Positions 23,809-35,421 are shown, counted from the first letter of the stretch. The stretch: DNA of 64,000 bases from Polyangium jinanense (GCF_028435365.1 NZ_JAGTJJ010000016.1:62001-126000); one strand, 5' to 3'. A program made the numbers and translations. The notes: generated by a model not told the origin, from the letters alone.

Positions 23809-25107
23809 TCACAGGTCTTCATGCCCGGAAAAGTCATAGACGTAGACATCGCCGTCGATCCTGATCTGGTTGAACGGAGACAACTCGCTGATATCCACGT
23901 TCTTCCGGCGCATGCGGCCCATATGGTCCTCGAAGTTCTTCCTGGCTACGGGACAGGGATCATACAGGATGACCATCCCTCGCGACTTGTCGATGACGCG
24001 ATACATTTCCTCGGCAGTAGCGGCCGTAATGGGGGCCCCCATCACAGTGATGTATTTCACGCTGTCATTGAACACTAGAAAGCGCGGCCGGTCATAGTCC
24101 TCGATGGGCAGCAGCCGCGGGATGTTCTCGCCCCGGGCGGGGCCATTGGAAATTGTCTTGTTGAACCAGTTGATGTTGTAAGCCTCGTCGAAGCCCGTCA
24201 CGAGGCCACTCGTAACAATGCGCCCCTCTCCCCAGACGTCCAGGACGTCGATCCACCTGGGGACACACGTGCTCTTGTTGTACAGGTCCAGCCCGGGTTT
24301 GCAGGTCAGGGTATGATCCTGACGGCAATGGCCCCATCTGCACGTGACGGGACCTGCCTCCAAGCACGGCCCTTGTCCGAGGCTACCACAGGAGCGCTCG
24401 GAGACGAAATCCACTCCGGTCATCTTTTCGTACCAGCAGAACCCATGGCCGCCGGACGCGCCGAGATCTCCGCCGCATTGACGTGAGAACCCAAGAGGTG
24501 GCGCCTCGCTCAGCATCGCGGGGTCGTACGTCTTGTTGTCCCAGGTGAGCTTCTTCCATGGTTGATTTTGAGTATGCTTGAGCCCCACGACGGTCCACCG
24601 AGGCAGGAGCTTTTGGAGATTGCTCCAGTCGGAGAAGTCCTTCCCGGTCGACTCGTACCAGTAGTACCCCTGACCTGCCGGCGCCTCCAGATCGCCGCCG
24701 AACTCCCTGGTGAACCCTGCAGGCGCCTCGCGGTCCCTGTACGGATTTTTGCCGAACACAGTGACTGCGCTGGGATTCATGTGCGCCGAGTGCGTGAGTC
24801 CGAAGACGACACCCGGAGGCAGTTTGAAACCGCTAGGCTGGTCGCTCGGCCTGTCCCTGAAAGAATACCAGGAATATCCTTCTCCCGAGCGCGCACCTCG
24901 ATCGCCCCCAAAGAGGGACGACACGTTCTCTTTGGGTCCGCCGAAAATATTCACTTGCGTTACCGAATGCCGCAGCGCGAAGACGATCGAAGGAGTGTAA
25001 TCCTCCGGCCGCGCCGCAAGGCAATAGCCAGATACGAGCAGCACGCTCAGCGGAAGGAGCGTCAACAGGAGTCGCGACGAGCGGGAAACAGACGAGCACC
25101 ATCTCAT
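23809..25107 (-). CDS. Secreted protein with three Trp/Gly-rich repeats
   Basis: 432 residues. Signal peptide (LLLTLLPLSVLLVSGYCLAA). Three related modules of ~55-65 residues follow, each with a V-x-x-x-L-x-H strand and an FGGD...G-x-x-WY motif: GEGYSWYSFRD, GQGYYWYESTGKDF, GHGFCWYEKMTGVDF. A Cys-rich stretch (CGSLGQGPCLEAG, CRWGHCRQDHTLTC) links to a C-terminal ~150-residue domain (YITVMGAPITAATAEEMYRV, MVILYDPCPVARKNF) whose fold I cannot name. GGAGG is seven bases before the ATG at 25107. No known family recognised; could be a secreted effector or carbohydrate-binding protein. Confidence 0.6.
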   Translation of the reverse strand: MRWCSSVSRSSRLLLTLLPLSVLLVSGYCLAARPEDYTPSIVFALRHSVTQVNIFGGPKENVSSLFGGDRGARSGEGYSWYSFRDRPSDQPSGFKLPPGVVFGLTHSAHMNPSAVTVFGKNPYRDREAPAGFTREFGGDLEAPAGQGYYWYESTGKDFSDWSNLQKLLPRWTVVGLKHTQNQPWKKLTWDNKTYDPAMLSEAPPLGFSRQCGGDLGASGGHGFCWYEKMTGVDFVSERSCGSLGQGPCLEAGPVTCRWGHCRQDHTLTCKPGLDLYNKSTCVPRWIDVLDVWGEGRIVTSGLVTGFDEAYNINWFNKTISNGPARGENIPRLLPIEDYDRPRFLVFNDSVKYITVMGAPITAATAEEMYRVIDKSRGMVILYDPCPVARKNFEDHMGRMRRKNVDISELSPFNQIRIDGDVYVYDFSGHEDL

Positions 25108-25469
25108 GGCCCACCTCCAACCTGGCGCGGGCCGCTGTCGAGCGCACAACGACAGGGCAGAGACCCTGCGCCGATGGAAGCGTCATTCGAACCAGCGCAC
25201 ACGTCAACTGCCAGCGGCGGCTCCCCTCGGGGAAGTATCGAAAAAGCAATCGCAGCGCCTGGACAGGCCTGCAACCGCGCAAAGCAGCTCCGGCGCGCTT
25301 CGAGCGATCGGTCTTGGCCCCCTGTGCGGCGGCGGTGGCGAGCCCGGCTTTCCATATTCACCTCCTGCATGGGTGACATCGCTCACGCCAATACATTCCG
25401 CGTTTGACAGTCGTGCGCCCACCCCTTAGCTTCGCGTTGCTTTCATCCTTCGCAAGGAGCGAATTCACC
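25108..25469. other. 362-bp intergenic region between divergent genes
   Basis: No convincing gene on either strand. It must hold the promoters of the Trp-rich protein (leftward) and of the MBL lipoprotein (rightward). Apart from the TTGACA-17-TAGCTT pair listed separately I see no hairpin or repeat. Confidence 0.5.
25404..25432 (+). promoter_or_regulatory. Candidate sigma-70 promoter of the MBL lipoprotein gene
   Basis: A perfect TTGACA at 25404-25409, a 17-bp spacer and TAGCTT at 25427-25432, 37 bases before the ATG, with AAGGAG between. The -10 match is modest, so the call is tentative. Confidence 0.4.
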
Positions 25470-26414
25470 ATGAAGCAGGGTCTTTGGCTCGCGCTCGGCC
25501 TCGGCGCGGCGCTCGCGGTCGTGGCTTGCGGCGACGATACGAACAATAACAACAATTCGACGTCTTCCTCTTCGTCGGGCTCGGGCGGCAGCGGCGGCGC
25601 CGGCGGCAGCGGCGGCGCCGGCGGCGGCTCGGAGATCGAGGTGCAGACGCACATCTCGCCCGATGGATTCGGCGTCGATTCGCACCTCATCGTGGGCCCG
25701 ACCGAGGTCGTCCTCGTCGATGGTCAGTTCTTCACCGCGGAGGCAGAGAAGGTCGTCGAGCTCGTCAAGGGCACGAACAAGAAGCTCAAGGCCGTCTTCC
25801 TCACGCACGCCCACCCCGACCATTACCTCGGGATGGAGGTCATTCGCTCCGCGTTCCCGGACGCGAAGTTCGTGACGACGGCCGCGGTCCTCGCCGATTA
25901 CGACGCGAAAAAGGACGGCACGCTCGCGTTCGCCCAGCAGAACTTCCCCGGCCAGGTGCCCGACAAGGTCGTGACGTTCACCGCGCTCGCGGAGACCACG
26001 ATCACCGTCGACGGGCATACGCTCGACGTCGTCGAGATCGGCGACGCGGGCGAGAGCGTGGAAGCCGCGGGGCTCGCGCTGAACGAGCAGAAGGCCTTTT
26101 TCGCGGGCGATCTCATCTACAACAAGGAGCACCTCTGGCTCGCCGAGTGCAACTTCGACGGCTGGATCAAGAACCTCGACGCCCTCGCCACGAAGGGCTT
26201 CACGACGTTCTATCCGGGCCACGGCGAGAAGGCCACGGCCACGGTGATCGACGAGGACAAGAAGTACCTGAACGACGCAAAGCCCATCCTCGAAGCCGCG
26301 GCGACCGCCGACGAGGCCGTGGCGCAGCTCGAGGCGGCTTACCCCACCTGGGGCGGCGAGGGCCTGCTCTCGTTCGGCATCACGAATTACTTCATGGCCT
26401 GCAAGATGCCCTGA
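25470..26414 (+). CDS. Metallo-beta-lactamase-fold lipoprotein
   Basis: 314 residues. Signal peptide with lipobox (LAVVAC), then an Asn run and a TSSSSSGSGGSGG-type linker. The hydrolase domain (about 55-314) carries the zinc site THAHPDHYLG (HxHxDH), the later Asp in FFAGDLIYN and the last His in FYPGHGEKA. It probably hydrolyses an ester or lactone in the envelope; the substrate is unknown. AAGGAG sits about ten bases before the ATG. Confidence 0.85.
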   Translation: MKQGLWLALGLGAALAVVACGDDTNNNNNSTSSSSSGSGGSGGAGGSGGAGGGSEIEVQTHISPDGFGVDSHLIVGPTEVVLVDGQFFTAEAEKVVELVKGTNKKLKAVFLTHAHPDHYLGMEVIRSAFPDAKFVTTAAVLADYDAKKDGTLAFAQQNFPGQVPDKVVTFTALAETTITVDGHTLDVVEIGDAGESVEAAGLALNEQKAFFAGDLIYNKEHLWLAECNFDGWIKNLDALATKGFTTFYPGHGEKATATVIDEDKKYLNDAKPILEAAATADEAVAQLEAAYPTWGGEGLLSFGITNYFMACKMP

Positions 26415-26463
26415 AGCGATCAAGGATCTAGAGGCGCGGCGCATCTCTCGGTATGCTGCCTGC

Positions 26464-28446
26464 GTGCGCCGCGCTCTTGCCTTCCCCCTTCCCCTCGCCG
26501 CCCTGCTCCTCGCCGCCTGCAGCGACCCCGCGGAGCTGCCCGTGCCGCCGGAAACCGGCGTCGTCGCGCTCTACGGCAAGGCCGCCGAGACCGCCCTCTC
26601 GCCCTATCCGTCCGATCGATACACGACGGCCGACACGGCCGCGGCCACGGGCCGGCGCGTGCACATCGGGCCCGAGACAGCGGCCGATCCGCTGATCACG
26701 AGCTACCAGGGCACGATCGATCTGCTGAACGAAATGGACGGCTTCTCCACGATGGGCGGCGTCGTGGTGAATTTCAGCGGCCCCATCGACGCGCGTTCGC
26801 TCGTGCTCGCGCCGTACGCGGAGCCGCCGCTCGTCGGGCCCATCCTCGACGCGGAAGAATACAAAAAACCCGGCGCGCCGCTCTACCTCGTCGACGTGGA
26901 CCCGGACTCGCCCGAGCACGGAACACCCGTGGGGCTGATTCCCCGCTGGTTCCCGCAGCCCGACGACGGGTTTTACCCGGACGATTTCACCTTGGTCGCA
27001 GAGCCCGCCGTGCCGCTCCGGCCCGGGACGCGGTACCTGTTCGTCGCGACGAACGTGCTTCGCGGGGACGACGGCGCCCCCGTGCGGCGATCGCCGGACA
27101 TGCAGGCACTTCTCGAAGGCGGCGCCGAGGGCGAATACGGCGACGAGGTGCGCAAGGCGATCGCCGACGTCGAGCCGAGCGGCATTTTCCGCGCCGACGA
27201 CATCGTGCTCGCCACGGCCTTCACCACGGCCACGGTGCGCGCTGGAATCGAGGCGATGGGCGTCGCCGCGCGAAAAGCGCCGCCGCCCGCGCTGCTCACG
27301 CCGTTCGAGGTCGAGACGCCGGCCGAGCCGGGTGGGCGCGTGCGATTCCGCGGCGTGTACGAGGCGCCCGAGTACCGCGGCGAGACGGGGAAATGGTCGT
27401 TCGAGGGAGGGACGCCGGTCGCCAACAAAAAGGTCGGGCTCGACGTGTTCCTGGCGTTCTCGAAGGCCGAGGTGAGCGGGAAAAGGCCGGTGGTGATTTA
27501 CGGGCACGGGCTCGGCGGCGACAAGGACGGCACGTGGGGCACGGCCCAGAGGCTCGCGGCGATTCACCCGAACGGCGCGGCCGTCTTCGGGATCGACGCG
27601 CCCGAGCACGGCTCGCGCGCGAAAAAGCCGGACCAGAATGCCCTGCTCGCCGCGTTCGGATTCTTCGGCGTCGACAGCGCGACGGGCGACTTCGACATCG
27701 GCAAGGCGCGAGACAACTTCCGGCAAATGGCCTCGGATCAGCTCGAGCTCGTGCGGCTCATCGATACGCTCGGATCCCTCGACCTCTTGCCCGCAGGCGC
27801 CCCGGACGGCGAGCCCGACCTCGATACCTCGCGTATCCTCTACATCGGCCATTCGTTCGGGTCCGTGCAGGGGCCGACGATCCTCGCGCTCGCGCCCGAG
27901 ATCCGGCAAGCCGTCTGGAACGTGGGCGGCGACGGACTCATGATGCTGCTCCGCGACTCCGGCACGTTCGGCCTGCTCGTCGACGCGATGCGTCCACCCA
28001 AGACGCCGGACGGCGCGCTCGCCCGGTTCTTCGCCGTGACGCAGGCGATCGTAGACCCGGGCGATCCGATCAACTACGCTCGGTTCGCGTCGGGCGAACG
28101 TCTGCCCGGCGCACCCGAATCAAAGCCGCGCGACGTGCTCTTGCAGGTGGTCATGAACGACACCATCGTCCCGAACTCGACCAGCGAAGCGCTCGCACGC
28201 GCGTCGGGCATGACGCTCATGAATGCCATCCGCCCGGTGAGCGGAATCGAAGCCGCGGAGGGGCCGCTTTCGGGCAACGGCGAAACGGGCTCGACGCTGG
28301 TGATGTCGCAGTTCGACCGGATCGAGGGGACGAAGCTCGCCGTGCACGGCGAGCTCATCTTCTCGCCGGAGGGACAGGCGCAGTACGTGGAGTTTTTCCA
28401 GACGGGGCTCGCCGAGCCGTACGCGACGGCGAAACCGCCCTATTGA
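26464..28446 (+). CDS. Alpha/beta-hydrolase lipoprotein
   Basis: 660 residues. Signal peptide LAFPLPLAALLLAAC ends at the lipidated Cys. The first ~300 residues are strand-rich, with Ig-like character (VVVNFSGPIDARSLVL, PLRPGTRYLFVATNVL). The hydrolase follows: oxyanion segment PVVIYGHGLGGDKDG, nucleophile elbow YIGHSFGSVQG (GxSxG), a likely acid near VMNDTIVP and a His close to LAVHGELIF. The same two-part layout occurs in exported lipases/esterases of myxobacteria. The start is a GTG, with TATGCT six bases ahead, hinting at a leaderless message. Confidence 0.8.
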   Translation: MRRALAFPLPLAALLLAACSDPAELPVPPETGVVALYGKAAETALSPYPSDRYTTADTAAATGRRVHIGPETAADPLITSYQGTIDLLNEMDGFSTMGGVVVNFSGPIDARSLVLAPYAEPPLVGPILDAEEYKKPGAPLYLVDVDPDSPEHGTPVGLIPRWFPQPDDGFYPDDFTLVAEPAVPLRPGTRYLFVATNVLRGDDGAPVRRSPDMQALLEGGAEGEYGDEVRKAIADVEPSGIFRADDIVLATAFTTATVRAGIEAMGVAARKAPPPALLTPFEVETPAEPGGRVRFRGVYEAPEYRGETGKWSFEGGTPVANKKVGLDVFLAFSKAEVSGKRPVVIYGHGLGGDKDGTWGTAQRLAAIHPNGAAVFGIDAPEHGSRAKKPDQNALLAAFGFFGVDSATGDFDIGKARDNFRQMASDQLELVRLIDTLGSLDLLPAGAPDGEPDLDTSRILYIGHSFGSVQGPTILALAPEIRQAVWNVGGDGLMMLLRDSGTFGLLVDAMRPPKTPDGALARFFAVTQAIVDPGDPINYARFASGERLPGAPESKPRDVLLQVVMNDTIVPNSTSEALARASGMTLMNAIRPVSGIEAAEGPLSGNGETGSTLVMSQFDRIEGTKLAVHGELIFSPEGQAQYVEFFQTGLAEPYATAKPPY

Positions 28447-28479
28447 ACACGAATTGCAGGGCCGAGGAGAGTTCGAGGA

Positions 28480-29946
28480 ATGTCGCATTTCGACGGTCTG
28501 CCGGGCAAGCCGCTGCGCGAGCGGGGCATCTTTTGCAACCGGACCATGAACATGCGGTCGATCAAGGCGATCGGCTACGACATGGACTACACGCTCATCC
28601 ATTACCAGGTGAGCGAGTGGGAGCGCCTGGCGTACGAGCACCTCCGGACGCGATTGCTCGCGCGCGGCTATCCGGTCGAGGATCTGCGCTTCGACCCGGA
28701 GCTCGTGATCCGCGGGCTCATCATCGACACCGAGCTCGGCAACCTGCTCAAGGTGAACCGCTTCGGGTACGTAAAACGTGCGATGCACGGGACGTCGATG
28801 CTCGATTTCGAGCCGATGCGCGCGGCATACGCGCGGACGATCATCGACCTCGCCGAGCCACGGTTCGTCTTTCTGAACACGCTCTTCTCGCTCTCCGAGG
28901 CGTGCATGTACGCGCAGCTCGTCGACCTCGCGGACGCCGGAAGGATGCCGGGGACGGGCTACGAGCAGCTGTACCGGCTCGTGAAGAGCGGCCTCGACGA
29001 GGCGCACATGGAGGGCCGCCTGAAGGCCGAGATCATCGCGGATCCGGATCGATTCGTTGTGCTCGACCCGGAGGCGCCGCTCGCGCTGCTCGACCAGCAG
29101 CGGGCGGGCAAGAAGCTTTTGCTCATCACGAACTCGGAGTGGGGATACACGGACGCGATGATGCGTTATGCATTCGAGCGTTTCCTGCCGAACGGAATGC
29201 GGTGGCGTGATCTCTTCGACGTGGTGATCGTGCAGGCGCGGAAGCCCGATTTCTTCATGCAGAAATCGCCGCTCTTCGAGGTCGTGAGCGAGGACGGGCT
29301 GCTCCGGCCCTGGATCGGGCCGCTCAAAGAGGGCGGATCGTACCTCGGCGGTGACGCGACGCAGGTGGAGCGTTCTCTCGGGATCTCGGGCGACGAGATC
29401 CTTTACGTGGGCGACCACATCTGGGGCGACGTCCGGGTGTCGAAGAGCGTCCTGCGCTGGCGAACGGCGCTCATCCTGTGGGAGCTCGAAGAAGAGGTGC
29501 GGGCGGCGTACGCGTCGCGCGTGGACGAGGCGCGGCTCGGCGCCCTGATGGAGGAAAAAGAGGCGCTCGAACTCGCCTCCTGCCAGCTCCGGCTCCTTGC
29601 ACAGCGGCACAAGGAAGGGTATGGTTTGCCCGAGGACGCGCCGTCGTGCGACGAGGTCCTCGCGCGGCTTGGCGCCATCAAAGTAGCGCTGGCCGGGCTC
29701 GACGATCGAATCGCCCCACTCGCCAAGGCCGCCGCTGAAGTGTCAAACCCGCGCTGGGGCCTGCTCCTGCGCACGGGCAACGACAAGAGCCACCTGGCGC
29801 GGCAGATCGAGCGTTCGGCGGATATCTACACGTCGCGCGTGTCGAATTTCCTACGCTACACCCCGTATTCGTACTTCCGTTCCCGCCGCGGAAGCCTGCC
29901 GCACGATCCCTCCGGAGAAGCGCCGAGCCCGAATCCAGGGCCTTGA
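28480..29946 (+). CDS. HAD-IG family 5'-nucleotidase
   Basis: 488 residues. The HAD motif I GYDMDYTLIHY gives the two catalytic Asp; LLLITNSEWGYTDAMM is motif II; ILYVGDHIWGDVRVSK is motif IV. The long insert and overall length match the cytosolic cN-II-like HAD-IG group that dephosphorylates purine nucleotides. It starts 34 bases after the lipoprotein hydrolase on the same strand. Substrate assignment comes from the family, not from this sequence. Confidence 0.88.
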   Translation: MSHFDGLPGKPLRERGIFCNRTMNMRSIKAIGYDMDYTLIHYQVSEWERLAYEHLRTRLLARGYPVEDLRFDPELVIRGLIIDTELGNLLKVNRFGYVKRAMHGTSMLDFEPMRAAYARTIIDLAEPRFVFLNTLFSLSEACMYAQLVDLADAGRMPGTGYEQLYRLVKSGLDEAHMEGRLKAEIIADPDRFVVLDPEAPLALLDQQRAGKKLLLITNSEWGYTDAMMRYAFERFLPNGMRWRDLFDVVIVQARKPDFFMQKSPLFEVVSEDGLLRPWIGPLKEGGSYLGGDATQVERSLGISGDEILYVGDHIWGDVRVSKSVLRWRTALILWELEEEVRAAYASRVDEARLGALMEEKEALELASCQLRLLAQRHKEGYGLPEDAPSCDEVLARLGAIKVALAGLDDRIAPLAKAAAEVSNPRWGLLLRTGNDKSHLARQIERSADIYTSRVSNFLRYTPYSYFRSRRGSLPHDPSGEAPSPNPGP

Positions 29947-29980
29947 CCGGTTCGTCCCTTGGCGGGACAGTGTCCGGGAC

Positions 29981-30886
29981 ATGACCCAGAAAAACGACTC
30001 CCCGAGCGAGCTCGCGAGCGAGCTCGCCCGAGCCAAACAACGCATCGCGGAGCTCGAAGCCCAGCTCGCGGCCGAGGAAGCGGAGCGCGCGAAGCAATCC
30101 CCCTGGATTTACGACGCGCTGTCGAGCGCGGGGATCGGCGTGTGGACCTGGGACATCCCGCGCGACGTCATCACGTGGACCGACACCGTCCTCGCGATCT
30201 ACGGCCTGACGCGCGAGACGTTCGGGAGCAACATGACCGATTTCATGGCGCGCGTGCATCCGGACGACCAGCATGTCGTCCAGGCGGCCGTGGCGCGCGT
30301 GTTCACGGAGAGGGAGCCTTCGTATCGCGTCGAGCACCGCGTCGTCCGTCCCGACGGGGAGCTGCGCTGGGTGCGGGGCACCGGGTACGCCTATCACGAC
30401 GCGAACGGCAAGCCCTACCGCCTCGCAGGCGTGACCGAGGACATCACGGAACGGATCCGCGAGCAGGACGAGCGCTGTGCGATGCAGCAGCAGGTTATCG
30501 ACGCGCAACGCGAGTCACTACGTCAGCTCGGGGCGCCGATCATCCCGCTCACGAGAAACGCGCTCGCCATGCCGCTCGTCGGGACGCTGACGGCCGAACG
30601 GGCGACGCTCGTCACCGAGACCTTGCTCCAGGCCGTGACGGAGCGCGCCGCGGAGCACGTGATTCTCGACGTGACGGGCGTGCCGTCGGTCGACAACGAG
30701 GTCGCTGACGGGCTATTGCGCGTGGCCCAAGCCGTGCGGCTGCTCGGCGCGGAGGTGGCGCTCACGGGCATGCAGCCGGCCGTGGCGCAGGCGCTCGTGG
30801 AGCTCGGCGTGGACATGAGCACGTTCGTGACGAAGGCGGATTTGCAATCGGGAATCCGCTGGGCGTCGAAGCGCGCGCAGCGCTAG
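29981..30886 (+). CDS. PAS-STAS sensory protein (RsbR-like)
   Basis: 301 residues. Coiled-coil start (LARAKQRIAELEAQLAAEEA), PAS_3 fold at about 45-150 (IGVWTWDIPRDVITWTD, VHPDDQHVVQAAVARVF, YRLAGVTEDITERI), then a C-terminal STAS domain (MPLVGTLTAERATLVTETLL, HVILDVTGVPSVDNEVADGL, EVALTGMQPAVAQAL). In RsbR-type proteins the STAS domain relays a sensory signal through phosphorylation; the STAS helix here has VDNEVAD where a Ser/Thr would be expected, so phosphorylation there is uncertain. It follows the nucleotidase by 34 bases. Confidence 0.85.
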   Translation: MTQKNDSPSELASELARAKQRIAELEAQLAAEEAERAKQSPWIYDALSSAGIGVWTWDIPRDVITWTDTVLAIYGLTRETFGSNMTDFMARVHPDDQHVVQAAVARVFTEREPSYRVEHRVVRPDGELRWVRGTGYAYHDANGKPYRLAGVTEDITERIREQDERCAMQQQVIDAQRESLRQLGAPIIPLTRNALAMPLVGTLTAERATLVTETLLQAVTERAAEHVILDVTGVPSVDNEVADGLLRVAQAVRLLGAEVALTGMQPAVAQALVELGVDMSTFVTKADLQSGIRWASKRAQR

Positions 30887-30916
30887 CGTTTTTCGAGGCC
30901 GCGCGCGCTTCGGGTT

Positions 30917-32050
30917 TTACTTGGCCACCTCGGTCTTGCAGCCGAGGGCGATCTGCACCTTCGCGCCGAAATCCTTGCGGACGGCGTCGCAGGTAGTCGG
31001 GCAAAACGAGATCTTCGAGGGGACGACGGGATTGTCGTAATACCAGCCGAGGCCGTTCGTGCAATCCTTGTCCTGGAGGATCGTCTCCGGCTCGCCGCCG
31101 CTCGACGGCGTGAAGAGCACGTTCACGAAGCCAGGATCGACTTCGCCGCCGGAGACCTTCGTCGGAATCTCGTAATCGCAAGGTAGCGCCTTTCCGCGGG
31201 CCTTCGCGAGCGCATTCTGGAACTCGACCTGGACGTTCACGCTGCCGACGAGGATGGCCGAATCGGTGCCGCCCGCGGCCGCGATCAGGTTCGCCGTGTC
31301 CTGCGGGACGCCCTGGAGGCCAATCACGAACGTGCGGACCTTGAATTGCGAGAGGCCCGTCGCCGCGAGGTTCGCGATGACCTGCGGGTCCTCCGGATTG
31401 ACGCCGCTGCACACGGGCGCGGGCCCGACGGGCGCGCCGTCCGTGACGAGGAGCACGGCGCAACCCGTGCCCGGCTTTTGCTGCAATGCGTCGGCGCAGG
31501 CGAGGATGGCGCCGCCGAGCGCGGGGTAGATCGGGGTCTTGAAGCCGTTCGGGTCCTCGGCGGCGATGGCCTGAATGATCGGCTCGGCGTTCGCCGGCAG
31601 CTCGCCGAAGGGCACGACGGGCGGCTTGTAGAGCATCTGATCACATGTGGACTCGGCCGGCAGGGGGAAAAAATTGAGCGCGACCGAGGTGCCGGCCGAC
31701 GTCGGATCGTTGACGAACGCCGCGAGCCCCGCCTCGCCGCTGTTCCACTTCGTTCCCACCATCGAGCTCGACTTGTCGAACGCGATGTAGAGCGAGAGCG
31801 GCACGGACTTTCCTTGTTCGGTGATGAGGCCGCATCCGGGATCCACGACGCCGCTCGAGCTACTGCTGCCGTTGCCCCCGACGAAGATATCCCCGCCCGA
31901 GCCCATGCCGCCCATGCCACCCGCGCCGCCAGCGTTGCCAGCGCCGGCGCCGCTGGGATTGCTCCCAGGAGGCAGGTTCGAGTCGGGCGCACAGGCTACG
32001 CCGAGGGCGCATGCCGATAGAAGAAGCAAAGCGGCGTGGATACGGTTCAT
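30917..32050 (-). CDS. VWA-domain lipoprotein
   Basis: 377 residues. Signal peptide (LLLLSACALGVAC), then a Gly/Ser/Met linker ending SSSSSG. The von Willebrand A domain (about 85-300) has the MIDAS start YIAFDKSSSM (DxSxS), the distal Thr in TPIYPALG and the Asp in LLVTDGAPVGP. The C-terminal part has a Cys-containing cap (CDYEIP, CTNGLGWYYDNP). Metal-dependent adhesion at the cell surface is likely. Divergent from the Gly-rich gene; convergent with the PAS-STAS gene. Confidence 0.85.
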   Translation of the reverse strand: MNRIHAALLLLSACALGVACAPDSNLPPGSNPSGAGAGNAGGAGGMGGMGSGGDIFVGGNGSSSSSGVVDPGCGLITEQGKSVPLSLYIAFDKSSSMVGTKWNSGEAGLAAFVNDPTSAGTSVALNFFPLPAESTCDQMLYKPPVVPFGELPANAEPIIQAIAAEDPNGFKTPIYPALGGAILACADALQQKPGTGCAVLLVTDGAPVGPAPVCSGVNPEDPQVIANLAATGLSQFKVRTFVIGLQGVPQDTANLIAAAGGTDSAILVGSVNVQVEFQNALAKARGKALPCDYEIPTKVSGGEVDPGFVNVLFTPSSGGEPETILQDKDCTNGLGWYYDNPVVPSKISFCPTTCDAVRKDFGAKVQIALGCKTEVAK

Positions 32051-32226
32051 GCCTCGATGGTGCACGATCGGGGGGAGAGGCGTCAACCTGGCCGGGCGTC
32101 GCCCGCGCTCGCATTCCGACACGCCCGGACGACCCGGGTCGGACGATCACATTCGGGCTGTACGGTGTTCGTCAAAAGAAAAGAAATTCCTTGCCAACCG
32201 ATGGCGCGGGAGCGAAAGATCCACGC

Positions 32227-34101
<1,875 letters not shown>

Positions 34102-34123
34102 AGCCACGCGCCTCGCGTGAGGC

Positions 34124-34165
34124 AACGAAATGGGGCGGTCCGTACGCGGTCCGCCCCATTTCGTT
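34124..34165 (+). terminator. Strong hairpin after the Gly-rich gene
   Basis: Perfect 15-bp stem, AACGAAATGGGGCGG (34124-34138) against CCGCCCCATTTCGTT (34151-34165), with a 12-base loop. It sits 22 bases after the stop and before the next gene. There is no long T run, so it may be a weak intrinsic terminator or an mRNA-stabilising element. Confidence 0.7.
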
Positions 34166-34222
34166 GGTACGCTCTCGTTTCCTCTTGCGTCGCCGGCCTC
34201 TGAACGGTACGGACGGCGGGCA

Positions 34223-35359
34223 ATGGCCATCGAGATCGTCGAGCTCGGCGAGAAGGACAAGAAGCGGCGGCGGGATTTCTTGGACGTCGCGCGGGACATC
34301 TACGCGGACGATCCCGTCTGGGTGCGTCCCCTCGACATGGAGGTCGAGGACCGGCTCGACCGGAAGAAAAACCCGTTCTTCGATCACGGCGACGCGCAAG
34401 CGTTCGTCGCCTACCGGGACGGGCGCCGTGTCGGGCGTATCACGGCCCAGATCGACCACACGCACCTCGAGCGGCACAAGGACGCGGCCGGGTTCTTCGG
34501 GTTCCTCGATACGATGGACGACCCGGAGGTCGCGCGGGCCCTGCTCGAAAAGGCCGCGGACTGGAACCGCGCGCGGGGGATGAAGCTCCTCCGCGGGCCG
34601 ATCTCGCTCAACATCAACGAGGAGCTCGGCTGCCTCGTCGAGGGCTTCGATACGCCGCCGATGATCATGATGCCCCATCACCGGCCCTACCAGGGCGGGC
34701 TCATCGAGCAGGCAGGCCTGAAGAAGCTCAAGGATTTCTATGCGTGGTCGTACGACGTCGGCTCGGTGCCGACGCGTGCGCAGAAGGCGTACGACGAGAT
34801 CCTCAAGATGCCCGAGGTGACGGCCCGCCACTTGGACCCGAAGCGTTTCGGCGAAGAGGTCCGCGTCCTCATGGACATCTTCAATGATGCGTGGAGCGAC
34901 AACTGGGGCTTCGTGCCGCTCTCGGAGCGCGAGCTCGCCAAGATGGCGGCCGACATGAAGCTCATCCTGTTCCCCGAGATCACCTACCTCGTCTCGATCG
35001 ACGGCGAGCCGGCCGCGGTGGCGCTCGCGCTACCGAACCTCAACGAGGTGATCCACGATTTCGACGGAAAACTCTTCCCGTTCAACGTGGCGAAGCTCCT
35101 TTATCGGCTGCGCGTGAAGGGGCCGAAGAGCGCGCGGCTCATCATCCTCGGCATCAAGAAGAAGTACCGGCACGTGCGCAAGTACGCGGGGCTCTCCGCG
35201 TTCCTCTACGTCGCCATGAACCGCGCAGCGCACCTGCTCGGCCTCGAGCGCGGCGAGCTCTCGTGGACGCTGGAAGACAACGCGGCCATCAATGCCGGTA
35301 TCCGGCTGATGGGCGGGCGCATTTACAAGAAATATCGCGTCTACGAGCGCGAGCTGTGA
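34223..35359 (+). CDS. GNAT-like N-acetyltransferase family protein
   Basis: 378 residues, no signal peptide. Opens MAIEIVELGEKDKKRRRDFL and carries AFVAYRDGRRVGRITAQID, a GNAT-type strand pair. FFGFLDTMDDPEVARALLEK and LLRGPISLNINEELGCLVEG are characteristic of a widespread uncharacterised GNAT-superfamily group of this length; a second GNAT-like half (YLVSIDGEPAAVALALPNLN) follows. It probably acetylates a small molecule or protein. GGCGGG before the ATG may be the ribosome site. Preceded by a hairpin, so transcribed separately. Confidence 0.72.
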   Translation: MAIEIVELGEKDKKRRRDFLDVARDIYADDPVWVRPLDMEVEDRLDRKKNPFFDHGDAQAFVAYRDGRRVGRITAQIDHTHLERHKDAAGFFGFLDTMDDPEVARALLEKAADWNRARGMKLLRGPISLNINEELGCLVEGFDTPPMIMMPHHRPYQGGLIEQAGLKKLKDFYAWSYDVGSVPTRAQKAYDEILKMPEVTARHLDPKRFGEEVRVLMDIFNDAWSDNWGFVPLSERELAKMAADMKLILFPEITYLVSIDGEPAAVALALPNLNEVIHDFDGKLFPFNVAKLLYRLRVKGPKSARLIILGIKKKYRHVRKYAGLSAFLYVAMNRAAHLLGLERGELSWTLEDNAAINAGIRLMGGRIYKKYRVYEREL

Positions 35360-35392
35360 GCAGAATGGGCCCCGTGCTCACCGAAAAACACT

Positions 35393-35421
35393 TTGACGGG
35401 GCGATAGGTACTCCGTAAAAT
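35393..35421 (+). promoter_or_regulatory. Near-consensus sigma-70 promoter, leaderless
   Basis: TTGACG at 35393-35398, exactly 17 bp, then TAAAAT at 35416-35421. Each hexamer misses the consensus by one base. The expected transcription start, six or seven bases on, coincides with the ATG at 35428. There is no room for a ribosome-binding site, so the transcript should be leaderless. Best promoter match I saw in the window. Confidence 0.75.
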
